Below are positions 34,018-43,027 of a stretch of 64,000 nucleotides of DNA, piece by piece. The stretch's first letter is position 1; every line of letters begins with the position of its first letter. The DNA is from Myxococcales bacterium (lineage in GTDB: Bacteria; Myxococcota_A; Polyangia; Polyangiales; Polyangiaceae), in NCBI GenBank assembly GCA_004193285.1, contig SECP01000014.1:97176-161175 (forward strand). The letters are read 5' to 3'. A program made the position numbers and the translations under genes. The notes below the pieces were generated by a model. The model was not told the origin of the DNA. It ran no database searches and saw nothing but the letters and a program-made list of their open reading frames with translations.

Positions 34018-35267
34018 TTATCACCATCCCCGACTCCGAGAACTTGGCGAGCCATCGCAGCGTGTGGTCCGCTCGGATAGGTCGCGAGGTATTGCGAGGC
34101 GGCACGCACCGCGCCAGCGTGGTCTTTGGCCGCGACGTGCGACTCGAGCAAGCGGCCCGACGCCTCACGGGCGAGCAGCCCTCTCGGCTGATCCTGCAAG
34201 TAGGCGGCGAACCAAGCCGCAGCTTCACGCGGGCTGGAGGCGCGCCCCAATAAGTAGGCGGCCTGCGCTGCGGCGGCCTGCCCAGGCGCGCGCTTACGGC
34301 ACGCCAAAAGGGCGGCACGTTCGATGTCTTGGCGGCCAGCCAGACGCGCGGCGCGCGCTAACTCCAGGAGCGATTCGGCGCTCGCGCTGCCATAGATCAC
34401 TCCCAAGCCCGCTCGGTCAGCTGCGGCGACCGCTTCACGCGGTTTTCCGACCTGTGCCAAGAGTAACCAAGAGGGCTTCGCTGCTTCCACCGCTTCCCCA
34501 GTACTGGGAACGGGGACGGGGAGCGCGCTGCCCGTAGCATCGGCTGGCGCGCTCGCGGAAGGGACGGCAACCGGTTCCGGTCCCGGTCTCCCGCGCGCGT
34601 TCCGGTCTCCCGCCGCCGACTCCTTCCCGAGCTCCATGACCTGCCGCTTGAGATCGACGCGGCAGATTTGACCGCTACGCAACTCCTGGCCGCCCTGAAT
34701 CACGGGCCCGCGCACGCGCACGGCACCCCGCGCGACCTTCAGCTCGAACTGTTCCGCTCCTGGATCCCACGCCACCTCGAGCTGTGTTCCAAGCACGTGG
34801 ACCTCGAACGGACCGGCGCTGAAGGTCCAGCTCGAGCCCGGACGATGCACGACGTCCGCGGCGACCGTGCCGCGCTCGAGCTCGATGCGCGCGCCGTGCG
34901 CATCGAGTCGACTGACTCGCCCACGCGAGCCAGCGCGGAGCGAGACTTGCGTTCCCTCGGAGAAACTGACGGCCAGTGCCCGCGACGACTCGGCCTCCAG
35001 CACCTCGCCGACCCGCCCGCTGTGCTCAGCTACTCGAAAAGTAGTCGCGCTGGGACCGAGCAGGCTGATCGTGACTGCGAGCGCCGCCGCGAGGCCGATA
35101 GCTGCGAGCGCGAATCTCGAACCGCGCGTGCGGCGCTGCGGGCTCGTCCTGTCCGCTGCCGCTTCCAAGACGCCTCGGCGCACTCGTGAGTGGTCGAACC
35201 GCGGCGGTCGACGCGACAAGGCCTCGCGCAGTGCCCCGAACAACCGCTCACCGGGTAGATGGGTCAC
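34014..35267 (-). CDS. FecR-like anti-sigma/membrane signalling protein with TPR-like end
   Basis: 417 residues from a GTG at 35267 that overlaps the sigma factor stop as GTGA. A cytoplasmic N-terminal region of about 45 residues is followed by a membrane helix (LAAIGLAAALAVTISLLG). The FecR domain then shows EGTQVSLRAGSRGRVSRLDAHGARIELERG and FEVHVLGTQLEVAW. The C-terminal 160 residues have Ala-rich helical repeats like TPRs. It should hold the sigma factor inactive or relay a signal from the periplasm. Confidence 0.83.
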   Translation of the reverse strand: MTHLPGERLFGALREALSRRPPRFDHSRVRRGVLEAAADRTSPQRRTRGSRFALAAIGLAAALAVTISLLGPSATTFRVAEHSGRVGEVLEAESSRALAVSFSEGTQVSLRAGSRGRVSRLDAHGARIELERGTVAADVVHRPGSSWTFSAGPFEVHVLGTQLEVAWDPGAEQFELKVARGAVRVRGPVIQGGQELRSGQICRVDLKRQVMELGKESAAGDRNARGRPGPEPVAVPSASAPADATGSALPVPVPSTGEAVEAAKPSWLLLAQVGKPREAVAAADRAGLGVIYGSASAESLLELARAARLAGRQDIERAALLACRKRAPGQAAAAQAAYLLGRASSPREAAAWFAAYLQDQPRGLLAREASGRLLESHVAAKDHAGAVRAASQYLATYPSGPHAAMARQVLGVGDGDK

Positions 35268-35929
35268 TGCTCCTCCGCTCCCAACCACTGGGCGAGCGTG
35301 GGGCGCTTGCCGGCAAGGACGAGAAAGCGAGACTCCGCGCGCGATAGCCGCCGCTTATAGGTGGAGAGAGACATGCCGCACGCCTTCGCGGCCTCGTGGA
35401 TCGGCAGGTCTTCCACCCGCCGCATCAGCAATGCGATGCGCTCGTCCGCGGGCAGGCGATCCAAGACGGCATACGCTTCCCTGAGTAGCTCGGAGTGCGG
35501 CTCGACTGCTTCGGCCGGTAGCTCGGCGAGCTCCTCTTGCGACAAGTACGACAACCACCGGCGCCTCCAGCTACGACGCAGGTGCGTCCGCACCTGGCCG
35601 GCCGCGACACCGAGCAACCAACTCTTGAGGAGGGCCGGGTCACGTAGCTTGTCGATCGAGGAGAGCGCGTAAATGAAAACCTCCTGAACGATGTCTTCCA
35701 GCTCGGCCTTCGGCCCCAACAAACGGTACACCACGCTCTGCACACTCGCGATGTGCCGATCGTATAGCCGCCCCGGCGCATCGCGGTCGCCACGCTTCAG
35801 CGCATCCACGAGCTGCGCATCCGTTTCGAGCGCCAGCTCTGGGCGGACCTCTCCCGAGCGCTGGGGCTCGCCCGCGTTCGGTTTGGAAAGGCCGATCATG
35901 CCAGCCACCTGGTAGTGCGCTCGCCCCAT
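35264..35929 (-). CDS. ECF-type RNA polymerase sigma factor
   Basis: 221 residues. Region 2 is DRHIASVQSVVYRLLGPKAELEDIVQEVFIYA with PALLKSWLLGVAAGQVRTHLRR. Region 4 ends with LPADERIALLMRRVEDLPIHEAAKACGMSLSTYKRRLSRAE. The ATG at 35929 or at 35899 may be the start. Overlap with fecR shows a coupled sigma/anti-sigma pair. The GH27-like gene is divergent, starting only 45 bp away, and may be a target. Confidence 0.9.
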   Translation of the reverse strand: MGRAHYQVAGMIGLSKPNAGEPQRSGEVRPELALETDAQLVDALKRGDRDAPGRLYDRHIASVQSVVYRLLGPKAELEDIVQEVFIYALSSIDKLRDPALLKSWLLGVAAGQVRTHLRRSWRRRWLSYLSQEELAELPAEAVEPHSELLREAYAVLDRLPADERIALLMRRVEDLPIHEAAKACGMSLSTYKRRLSRAESRFLVLAGKRPTLAQWLGAEEQ

Positions 35930-35974
35930 CGGAACTGGTTCAGAAATCGAAGGCCGTGCTAACTTCCGCTCCCG

Positions 35975-37660
35975 ATGGCGCTCGCCGGTGGAAAACGCTG
36001 GCTCCGTTTTGCCGGCGCGAGCGGCGCGCTCTTCGGCGTTTTCGGCTGTGGCGACGCGCAGTTGACCGCGATCCTGACCGACCCGGCGCCGGCGGCTTCG
36101 GCCGACCAGTGTGCGGCGGGGGAGGGGCGCGGAGCCGGACCGCTGCCGCCGATGGGCTGGAACGGCTGGAATACGTTTGGCTGTGGGCCTGACCTGGACG
36201 AAGCGAAGTTTCGCGCCACAGCCGATGCCCTCGTCCAGAGCGGGCTACGCGCCGCTGGCTACGAGTACGTGAACCTCGACGACTGCTGGCAGGCCGGCCG
36301 CGCCGCAGACGGAACGATCCAGGTCGATCCTGACCGCTTTCCGAGCGGTCTCGCCGCTCTCGGCAGCTACCTGCATCAAAATCAACTCAAGTTCGGCATC
36401 TACTCGAACGTCGGCGACTGCGTGCGCCCCGAGCTCACCACGCCGAGCAGCGCTGGCTATGAGTCCCAGGACGCCGCCAGCTACGCAAGCTTTGGGGCCG
36501 ACTATGTCAAATACAACGCGTGTGGAGGCACCCGGGGTGAGGTGCAGTCGAGCTTCGAAGCGATGCGGGACGCCCTGGCCCAGACGGGACGGCCGATGCT
36601 GCTCAGTGTCGTGGATGCACCGTTCAAGCCGTGGCACCCAGAAATCGGTCAGCTTTGGCGCACGCACGGCGAGATTGAGCCAACCTGGGAGGGCATTGTC
36701 GCCACCATCGACGCGACGACGAGGCTCGCTGCCTACGCGGGCCAGGGCGGCTACAATGATTCCGATATGCTCTGGCTCGGGCATGAAGGGCTGAGCGAAA
36801 CCGAGAGCCGAGCTTACTTTTCGATGTGGGCTGCGCTCGCCTCGCCTCTGCTGGCCGGTAACGATCTCACGGTGATGCCGGAGGCTGTCCGCGTCATTCT
36901 TACCCAGCCCGACCTGATCGCGTTCAATCAAGACCCGCTTCGGCTGCAAGCGGCGCTGGTCGGCACGCAGGGGGACGTGAGCGTGTACGCCAAACCCCTT
37001 GCGGAATGCGGGGCGCGCGCCGTCGTGCTGCTCAATCGGGGCGATACGAGCGCGATGGGCAGCGTCACTTGGGCGGAGCTGGGTCTCAACGCTGGCGAGG
37101 CCTGGGTGCGCAATGTTTGGGAAGGCACGAAAACCTTGGCTGCCGATGGTTTGAAGCCTCTGCTCGGCCCGCACGAGGCGGTTGCCCTACGGGTAGTTGG
37201 CAGCGAGCTCCCTTTGCCGCGCGGCGAGGTCCAGCTGAGCGACCTGACTTGGACCTATGCCACGAATGGCTGGGGACCCGTCGAACGCGACCAAGAGCCC
37301 GGCGGTACGGCCGAAGGTGACGGCGGGATGCTCGCGCTAGACGGGCGCGAGTACGCCAAGGGCCTGGGTATGAACTCGCCCGCCCTGGTACGCTACCGCT
37401 TGGGAAAACGCTGCCGCGAGCTCAACGCGGACATCGGTATCGATGACGCCACCGGAGACGCGGGCAGCGTGATCTTTCAGGTTTGGGCCGACGGCGACAA
37501 GCTATTCGACAGCGGGGTCGTGTTGGGCAAGGACCCGGCGCGGCACATCACCGTGGACGTGACGGGCCGCAGCGAATTGCGGCTGTTCGTGGGTGAGGTC
37601 GAGGACTTCGGGCAAGACCACGCGGCCTGGGCGGACGCCCGGCTCAGCTGCGAAGACTAG
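35975..37660 (+). CDS. GH27 (alpha-galactosidase-like) lipoprotein with substituted catalytic residues and NPCBM domain
   Basis: 561 residues. Lipobox FGVFGCGD, then a GH27 barrel: PPMGWNGWNTFGCG (59-72), YVNLDDCWQ, FGIYSNVG, YVKYNACGG and LWRTHGEIEPTW. In active GH27 enzymes the nucleophile is the Asp of YxKYDNC and the acid/base is the Asp of GDI. Here these read Asn181 and Glu233, and the Asp of YSDAG is Asn145. The C-terminal 130 residues are an NPCBM carbohydrate-binding domain (KGLGMNSPALVRYRL and DDATGDAGSVIFQVWADG). So it should bind galactosides or other glycans but may not hydrolyse them. First gene of a run with DUF1592, DUF1552 and DUF1080 proteins. Confidence 0.85.
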   Translation: MALAGGKRWLRFAGASGALFGVFGCGDAQLTAILTDPAPAASADQCAAGEGRGAGPLPPMGWNGWNTFGCGPDLDEAKFRATADALVQSGLRAAGYEYVNLDDCWQAGRAADGTIQVDPDRFPSGLAALGSYLHQNQLKFGIYSNVGDCVRPELTTPSSAGYESQDAASYASFGADYVKYNACGGTRGEVQSSFEAMRDALAQTGRPMLLSVVDAPFKPWHPEIGQLWRTHGEIEPTWEGIVATIDATTRLAAYAGQGGYNDSDMLWLGHEGLSETESRAYFSMWAALASPLLAGNDLTVMPEAVRVILTQPDLIAFNQDPLRLQAALVGTQGDVSVYAKPLAECGARAVVLLNRGDTSAMGSVTWAELGLNAGEAWVRNVWEGTKTLAADGLKPLLGPHEAVALRVVGSELPLPRGEVQLSDLTWTYATNGWGPVERDQEPGGTAEGDGGMLALDGREYAKGLGMNSPALVRYRLGKRCRELNADIGIDDATGDAGSVIFQVWADGDKLFDSGVVLGKDPARHITVDVTGRSELRLFVGEVEDFGQDHAAWADARLSCED

Positions 37661-37761
37661 CGCGACGACGCGCCTCGTCGGCCGACGGCCATTCGCGAGC
37701 GCCCGTTCGATTTGTGGACCAATCGCAACCCACCGGGGGCCCTCATGCTCGAGGTCCGCCC

Positions 37762-39525
37762 GTGACTCCAAGAAATGGCCGAGCGCTACGAATACCTGGG
37801 GGAAAGCTGCAACCGGCGGCGCTCCTGCTGCTCAGCGCGCTCGCCGTAGGAGCCTGCGGCAATAGCGAAGCAACGGGCGAGCGTCCGGCGGCGACCGGCA
37901 ATGCTGGCGGCAGCGGGGGCATGGCCCTCGGCGGAGGGGGAGGGGCCGCCGGCGCAGGGAGCACGGCGGCTGGAGACACCGGCAGCGCCACCTGTCTGAG
38001 CCCCGCGCCCGGGGCCGCGCCGATTCGGCGACTCACTCGCTTCGAATACAACAACACCGTTCGCGACTTGCTCTTCGACGCCTCGAACCCGGGCGACCGT
38101 CTGCCGCCTGAAATCAAGGGCAACGGCTTCAGCAATGATGCCGCGTCGCTCACGACTACTCCCGCCCTGGTGGACGCATATCACTCCGTCGCCGGGGTAC
38201 TCGCGCGGCAGGTGACGAGCGATAGCGCAAGGCTGGCCAAGCTGAGCGCCTGCGATGTTGCCGCGCAAGGGGAGGAAGCCTGCGCCAAAAACTTCATCGC
38301 TGACTTCGGAGCCAAGGCGTTTCGTCGCAAGCTGGATGACGCAGAGAAAGCGGCGCTCTACTCCGTTTATCAAGCTGGCAAAGAGGGAACCGGCCATCTC
38401 GACGGCTTGAGAGCCGTGCTCGAGATGGTGCTGCAGTCTCCTCAGTTCCTGTATCGAGTGGAGCTCGGCACGGCGGTGGCCGGCCAGGGCGTCTTGCGGC
38501 CCACGTCCGTCGAGATGGCGACGCGCCTCTCGTACCTGCTCTGGGGGTCGACGCCGGACTCGGCGCTCATGACTGCCGCCGCTGCGGGCCAGCTCGAGAC
38601 CAAGGAGCAGATCCGAGCGCAGGCGGAGCTGATGCTGAAGGACCCCCGAGCGCGCGAGATCCTGCGCTACTTCACCGGCACTCTCTACGGCATCCGAGGG
38701 CTGGACGCGCTCGAGCGCACGAGCGCGCTTTTTCCGACCTTTACCCGCGGTATGGGCGCCCTCTTTCGCAAGGAGACCGAGCGCTTCATCGACGAGGTCG
38801 TTTGGAATGGGGCTGGGGACTTTGGCACGCTGTTCAACGCCGATTACACGTTCGTGAACGGCGCGCTCGCCACCTTCTACGGCATCGCCGGCGTCACGGG
38901 CGATGAGTTTCAACGCGTCGCGCTCGATCCCACACGGCGGCGCGGATTATTGACTCACGCCAGCATCCTGGCCGCCACCACCCCCGGCAGCAGCAATGAC
39001 CCGGTCGTGCGCGGTAAGTTCGTGTTCGAAGATTTGTTGTGCGGGCACGTCCCCAGTCCGCCCGTTGGCCTCATGGTGAAGCCGCCGCCCGCGGATCCCA
39101 CTCGCACCACGCGCGAGCGCTTCGCTGCTCACCGAGAGCAAGAGCCCTGCAAGGGCTGTCACGTCATGCTCGACCCCATCGGGTACGGCTTGGAGAACTT
39201 CGACGGCGTGGGGCTCTGGCGCGACACCGAAAATGGCAAACCGGTAGACTCCAGCGGAGAGCTCCCACCCGGCGTCGACACCGCGGGCCCGTTCGTGGGG
39301 CCGACCGAGCTCGCAGAAAAGATCGCCAGCAGCGAGGACGCTCGCAGCTGCTTCGCGAGCAAGTGGCTGAGCTACGCCTATGGCCGAAGCGCGAGTGAAG
39401 CAGATGCATGCACTCGAGCCCAGCTCGAGGAAGCGTTCCGCGCCTCCGGCGGCAGCGTACAGGCCCTGTTGCTCGCCGCCACCCAAACCGATGCCTTCTT
39501 GTACCTGCCCGCTGCCACGCCTTAG
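37762..39525 (+). CDS. DUF1592/DUF1588/DUF1585 surface lipoprotein
   Basis: 587 residues from a GTG at 37762 that gives a signal peptide and lipobox (ALAVGACGNS). A Gly-rich linker leads to RRLTRFEYNNTVRDLL, the start of the DUF1587/1595 region. Next come AKAFRRKLDDAEKAAL, VLQSPQFLYRVEL (DUF1595/1592), the CxxCH in EPCKGCHVMLDPIGYGLENFDG (DUF1588), and the terminal CFASKWLSYAYGR and LLLAATQTDAFLY (DUF1585). This set is typical of large exported cytochrome-like proteins of Planctomycetota and Myxococcota. The single CxxCH could bind haem c. It is followed directly by its usual partner, a DUF1552 protein. Confidence 0.88.
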   Translation: MTPRNGRALRIPGGKLQPAALLLLSALAVGACGNSEATGERPAATGNAGGSGGMALGGGGGAAGAGSTAAGDTGSATCLSPAPGAAPIRRLTRFEYNNTVRDLLFDASNPGDRLPPEIKGNGFSNDAASLTTTPALVDAYHSVAGVLARQVTSDSARLAKLSACDVAAQGEEACAKNFIADFGAKAFRRKLDDAEKAALYSVYQAGKEGTGHLDGLRAVLEMVLQSPQFLYRVELGTAVAGQGVLRPTSVEMATRLSYLLWGSTPDSALMTAAAAGQLETKEQIRAQAELMLKDPRAREILRYFTGTLYGIRGLDALERTSALFPTFTRGMGALFRKETERFIDEVVWNGAGDFGTLFNADYTFVNGALATFYGIAGVTGDEFQRVALDPTRRRGLLTHASILAATTPGSSNDPVVRGKFVFEDLLCGHVPSPPVGLMVKPPPADPTRTTRERFAAHREQEPCKGCHVMLDPIGYGLENFDGVGLWRDTENGKPVDSSGELPPGVDTAGPFVGPTELAEKIASSEDARSCFASKWLSYAYGRSASEADACTRAQLEEAFRASGGSVQALLLAATQTDAFLYLPAATP

Positions 39526-39533
39526 CCAAAGCC

Positions 39534-40928
39534 ATGATTACGTCCAAGAACAGACTCAACAGGCGTACGTTGTTGCGCGGCGCCGGTCACGTAGCGATCG
39601 GCCTCCCATTCTTGGAGGCCATGCTTCGCCCGCTGCGGAGCCACGCGGCTGAAACGCAGGCGCCACTGCGCTTCGTGGTCTTCTACTCTCCCGGCGGCAC
39701 CTTGCTGGACAAGTGGCGTCCGCTCAGCGGCGGCACGGAGACGCAATTTACGCTGAGCGACATGATGGCGCCGCTGGTCCCGTACCAGAAAGATCTGCTG
39801 TTCATCGACGGATTGAACCTATCCGTCACCGAGATCGGGGTCGGCCATCCGCATAGTCGTGGCATGGCCGGGCTCTTGACCGGAAGCGAGCTTTTGCCGG
39901 GCAACTTCGTGACCGGAATGGGGAACGCCGGCTTTGCCAATGGCCCATCCGTCGATCAGGTCATCGCCGAGAAACTCCGGGCCCAGAACCCGATGGCCGC
40001 GACGAAGTTCAAGTCGCTCGAGTTCTCGACGGCCTGGGCGATTTCGGGCAGGTCGGTGATGGACGGCGCAGTGGCAGAGACGTCGAACGCCGCCGATCAA
40101 ATCAACTACGCAGCCGCCAACAAGCCGCTCCCGCCCATGATTCGCCCGAAGGACGCTTGGGAGCGGGTCTTCAAGGACTTGCCGACGGGCATGGCCGATA
40201 CGGCGGTGGACCTCGAGCGGAAGAAGCAAAAATCCATCTTGGACGCGGTCGTCGCGCAGTACAAAACCGTCTCCGTGCAGCTCAGCGCTGCCGATAAAGC
40301 CAAGCTCGAGGAGCACGCGCAACTCATCCGCGACCTAGAGCTGAGTCTCAGCACGGGTACCTCGGGCGAGAGCTGCGCGGTACCCGCGGCGCCCGCCGCC
40401 GTCGAAATCGACGTGCCCACCAAAGGCAAGCTGATGACCGACTTGCTCGTGACATCTCTGGCTTGCAACTTGACCCGCGTCGCCACGATGCAGTGGGCAG
40501 ATAGTGAGTCCAAGTTCCCGCTCAACTTCGAGCCGCTCAATCTGTCGGACCACCACCACGGCTACCAGCACGACAGCGTGTATGACCCGAACGCGCTTTT
40601 CAAAATCTATCGTTGGTTCGGCTCTAATTTCGCTTACCTGCTGGAGAAGCTGAAGTCAGTGCCGGAAGGGGACGGCACGCTGCTCGACAACACCGTGGTG
40701 CTCTGGGTGACCGAGATTCAGGAACCGCCTACTCACGCACAAACGAACATGCCTTTCATGATCGCCGGCGGCAAGAACGCCAACATTCGAACTGGCCGCT
40801 GGCTGAAGGTGCCGGGGCAATCCCACAACAGCCTGCTCGTGAGTCTCCTGAACGTATTCGGCGGGACCGAGACAGCGTTCGGTCACAAAGACTTCAGCAA
40901 GAACGGCGCCCTGGCGGGTCTCACATGA
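39534..40928 (+). CDS. DUF1552 protein with Tat-type signal
   Basis: 464 residues starting 8 bp after the DUF1592 stop. The N-terminus KNRLNRRTLLRGAGHVAIGL is a twin-arginine-like signal, implying export folded, perhaps with a metal. DUF1552 features are RFVVFYSPGGTLLDKWRP, GHPHSRGMAGLLTG and LSDHHHGYQHD. The fold is related to DUF1501/sulfatase-like phosphatases. The role is unknown, but it is nearly always encoded beside DUF1592 proteins, so a shared complex is likely. Its stop overlaps the next start as ATGA. Confidence 0.88.
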   Translation: MITSKNRLNRRTLLRGAGHVAIGLPFLEAMLRPLRSHAAETQAPLRFVVFYSPGGTLLDKWRPLSGGTETQFTLSDMMAPLVPYQKDLLFIDGLNLSVTEIGVGHPHSRGMAGLLTGSELLPGNFVTGMGNAGFANGPSVDQVIAEKLRAQNPMAATKFKSLEFSTAWAISGRSVMDGAVAETSNAADQINYAAANKPLPPMIRPKDAWERVFKDLPTGMADTAVDLERKKQKSILDAVVAQYKTVSVQLSAADKAKLEEHAQLIRDLELSLSTGTSGESCAVPAAPAAVEIDVPTKGKLMTDLLVTSLACNLTRVATMQWADSESKFPLNFEPLNLSDHHHGYQHDSVYDPNALFKIYRWFGSNFAYLLEKLKSVPEGDGTLLDNTVVLWVTEIQEPPTHAQTNMPFMIAGGKNANIRTGRWLKVPGQSHNSLLVSLLNVFGGTETAFGHKDFSKNGALAGLT

Positions 40929-41998
40929 ACGCGCTGCACTTTCGAGTCCTCACGACCACCTTCGGGCTGCTGGCGCTCGGCGCTTGCAGTGACACCCAAG
41001 GCGCGTTGCCAGGCGCAGGGGGAGCGGCGGGCGCTAGCACGGCAGGAGCCGGCGGCTCGGCAGGCAGCCCCGGCATGCCAAGCGCAGGCACGGGAGGGCA
41101 ACCTGGGACAGCGGGCACGAGCGGGGGCACCCCAGGCGGCGGCAGCGCGAGCGGCGGGAGCAGCGCTGGCATGGGCGGAGCGACCGCAGGGAGCGGCGGC
41201 GGGAGCAGCGCTGGCATGGGCGGAGCGACCGCAGGGAGTGGCGGCGGGAGCAGCGCCGGCGGGAATGCGGGTGCCGGTGGGAGCGGCGGCGCCAGTGACG
41301 GCTGGGTCAAGATCTTCAATGGGCAGGATTTGACTGGCTGGGTGCCACTCATCCACAAATCCGCGTTCAACGAGAACATCTACGAAACCTTCCGCGCCGA
41401 CCCCGAGAGCCAGCTCCTCCGCGTCACGTACGAGGACTATCCCGGTCAAGACTTTGGGGGCCGGTGTGGCCTCCTCTATTACGACAAGTACCTCAAAGAT
41501 TATCGCGTGCGGCTGACCTATCGCTTTCGGGAGCCGCAAGCGAAAAATCCGACCGCTTGGGGCAAGAACAACACCGGCCTCATGCTCTTCGGCATCGACC
41601 CGCGCACCGTGATGGGCGACCCCGAGTTCCCGCCCGCGATCGAGATTCAGCTGATCGCCACACCGAGCACAGGAGGCACCAAGAATGCCAACCTCTGCCA
41701 GCCGGGCGGCATGTACGTGCAGACCTACTTCGGCGCCAACAACACCTCCCATACGGGTTGTAGGGACTCGAAGAGCGGCACCGCTCCGCCAGCAGGTGAC
41801 GCGTGGACGACCATCGAGGCCGAGGTGCACGTTCAGGGCGATACCAAGATCTACCAGTACCCTGACATGACGAACCCTGTGTTGGTGATTGGCGGCCCCA
41901 CCTACAACAACCAGCCTGTCATGGGCGGCTACCTGGCAATCCAGTCCGAGAGCCAGCCAGTCGAGTTCAAGAATATCGAGCTAAAGGAATTGCCGTAG
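40925..41998 (+). CDS. DUF1080 (3-keto-disaccharide hydrolase-like) lipoprotein
   Basis: 357 residues. Lipobox LLALGACSD, then a Gly/Ser/Ala linker of about 100 residues with 15-residue repeats. The C-terminal 230 residues match DUF1080: GWVKIFNGQDLTGWV, YDKYLKDYRVRLTYRF, NTGLMLFGID and PPAIEIQLI, ending VEFKNIELKELP. Members are jelly-roll proteins that cleave or bind sugars. It is translated in coupling with the DUF1552 gene. Together with the GH27-like protein it suggests an exported glycan-binding or degrading system; this is inference. Confidence 0.85.
   Translation: MNALHFRVLTTTFGLLALGACSDTQGALPGAGGAAGASTAGAGGSAGSPGMPSAGTGGQPGTAGTSGGTPGGGSASGGSSAGMGGATAGSGGGSSAGMGGATAGSGGGSSAGGNAGAGGSGGASDGWVKIFNGQDLTGWVPLIHKSAFNENIYETFRADPESQLLRVTYEDYPGQDFGGRCGLLYYDKYLKDYRVRLTYRFREPQAKNPTAWGKNNTGLMLFGIDPRTVMGDPEFPPAIEIQLIATPSTGGTKNANLCQPGGMYVQTYFGANNTSHTGCRDSKSGTAPPAGDAWTTIEAEVHVQGDTKIYQYPDMTNPVLVIGGPTYNNQPVMGGYLAIQSESQPVEFKNIELKELP
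41155..41259 (+). repeat. 45-bp tandem repeat inside the DUF1080 linker
   Basis: The phrase starting CGGGAGCAGCGCTGGCATGG recurs at 41155 and 41200 and begins again at 41245, a period of exactly 45 bp. It encodes GGSSAGMGGATAGSG repeats. The DNA copies are nearly identical, indicating recent expansion. Confidence 0.8.
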
Positions 41999-42029
41999 CC
42001 CGAACCGATCCCGCCCGACCTCGCCCTCT

Positions 42030-42749
42030 TCACTCACCGAATACCACGCCGACACCCGCGACACCGTCGACCCATAGCTCGGTTGGCGGATCCGAGTAAT
42101 AGGAGTTGTCCGGCTGCTGTCGTGCGAGCGGCACCCCGATGGCTACCCCCAAGCTCAGCTCGAACCCGACTTTTGAATAGTGACGGGTCCACACCGCTCG
42201 ACCCTGCGCGACGGCCAGATGAAGCTGCTCCGTGAACGCGTATCCATCCGAAGTGCTTGCGCTGGGCCGCTTCGCAAACCGGTAGCCGCCGCTCACGGGC
42301 ACCGAAAAGTCCCATTCTCCGCGCGAGACCTGCCTATCGAACCCGTAGCCCGCTAGCAAAGCGGCGTCCCATCCCACGCCCTCCAGCCCATGCCACGAGC
42401 GAGCTGCGCCCTCGAACCACACCGAGTCAGCCGTGATCACGCCGAGGCCGATGCCCCCCAGGCCCCCTGCTACGCCACTGCTCCCGGTAGGATTACTCAA
42501 TCCCCAATACGCAAACGTGGGAAATAAGCGCAGCGCCACCGAAAGGCCGGGTGGCGTTGCCACAGAACCCCTCGACGAACGCCTGAGCGAAGGCATGTCG
42601 TCGGACTCCAAAGGTTCGGACTCATCTGGTGGAGCCGACTGTGCCGTGGTCGCACTCCTGGCGTCGACGGACTGTGCCTCAGCGGCCCGCCTCTGGGCTA
42701 CCACCGCGATACAAAGCACCACAACGCGCGCGGTCTTCTGGAATGGCAT
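42030..42749 (-). CDS. Exported barrel-like protein, unknown
   Basis: 239 residues with a signal peptide ending near QRRAAEAQ. The mature region has alternating hydrophobic strands and Gly/Tyr-rich turns (for example FELSLGVAIGVPLA and VDGVAGVGVVFGE at the end). It resembles outer-membrane proteins by composition only. Convergent with the DUF1080 gene, 31 bp between stops. No family recognised. Confidence 0.6.
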   Translation of the reverse strand: MPFQKTARVVVLCIAVVAQRRAAEAQSVDARSATTAQSAPPDESEPLESDDMPSLRRSSRGSVATPPGLSVALRLFPTFAYWGLSNPTGSSGVAGGLGGIGLGVITADSVWFEGAARSWHGLEGVGWDAALLAGYGFDRQVSRGEWDFSVPVSGGYRFAKRPSASTSDGYAFTEQLHLAVAQGRAVWTRHYSKVGFELSLGVAIGVPLARQQPDNSYYSDPPTELWVDGVAGVGVVFGE

Positions 42750-43027
42750 GGCTACGACGATTCTCTTGCTCGCAAAGGGCTAAACCGATGATCGGCTACA
42801 GCAAGTCTCGCGCCAGCTCAGCCGTTGCCCTCGCGCCGGCCCAATGCCTTTCGCGGCGCCCCCGGAAGTGGGTCTTCCCCTGGCGCGCGCAGCGCGGGCG
42901 CTGGTCAGCTTCAACCGCGGCGGACAGACCTCGGCAGGCGCCCGCGTGAGCACGCCTTGGGGGAAGACCGCGGGCGCGCAGGCGAAGCCGAGCACCCGCG
43001 AGTTTGGGGCAGCCCAAGCTGGCTCAA

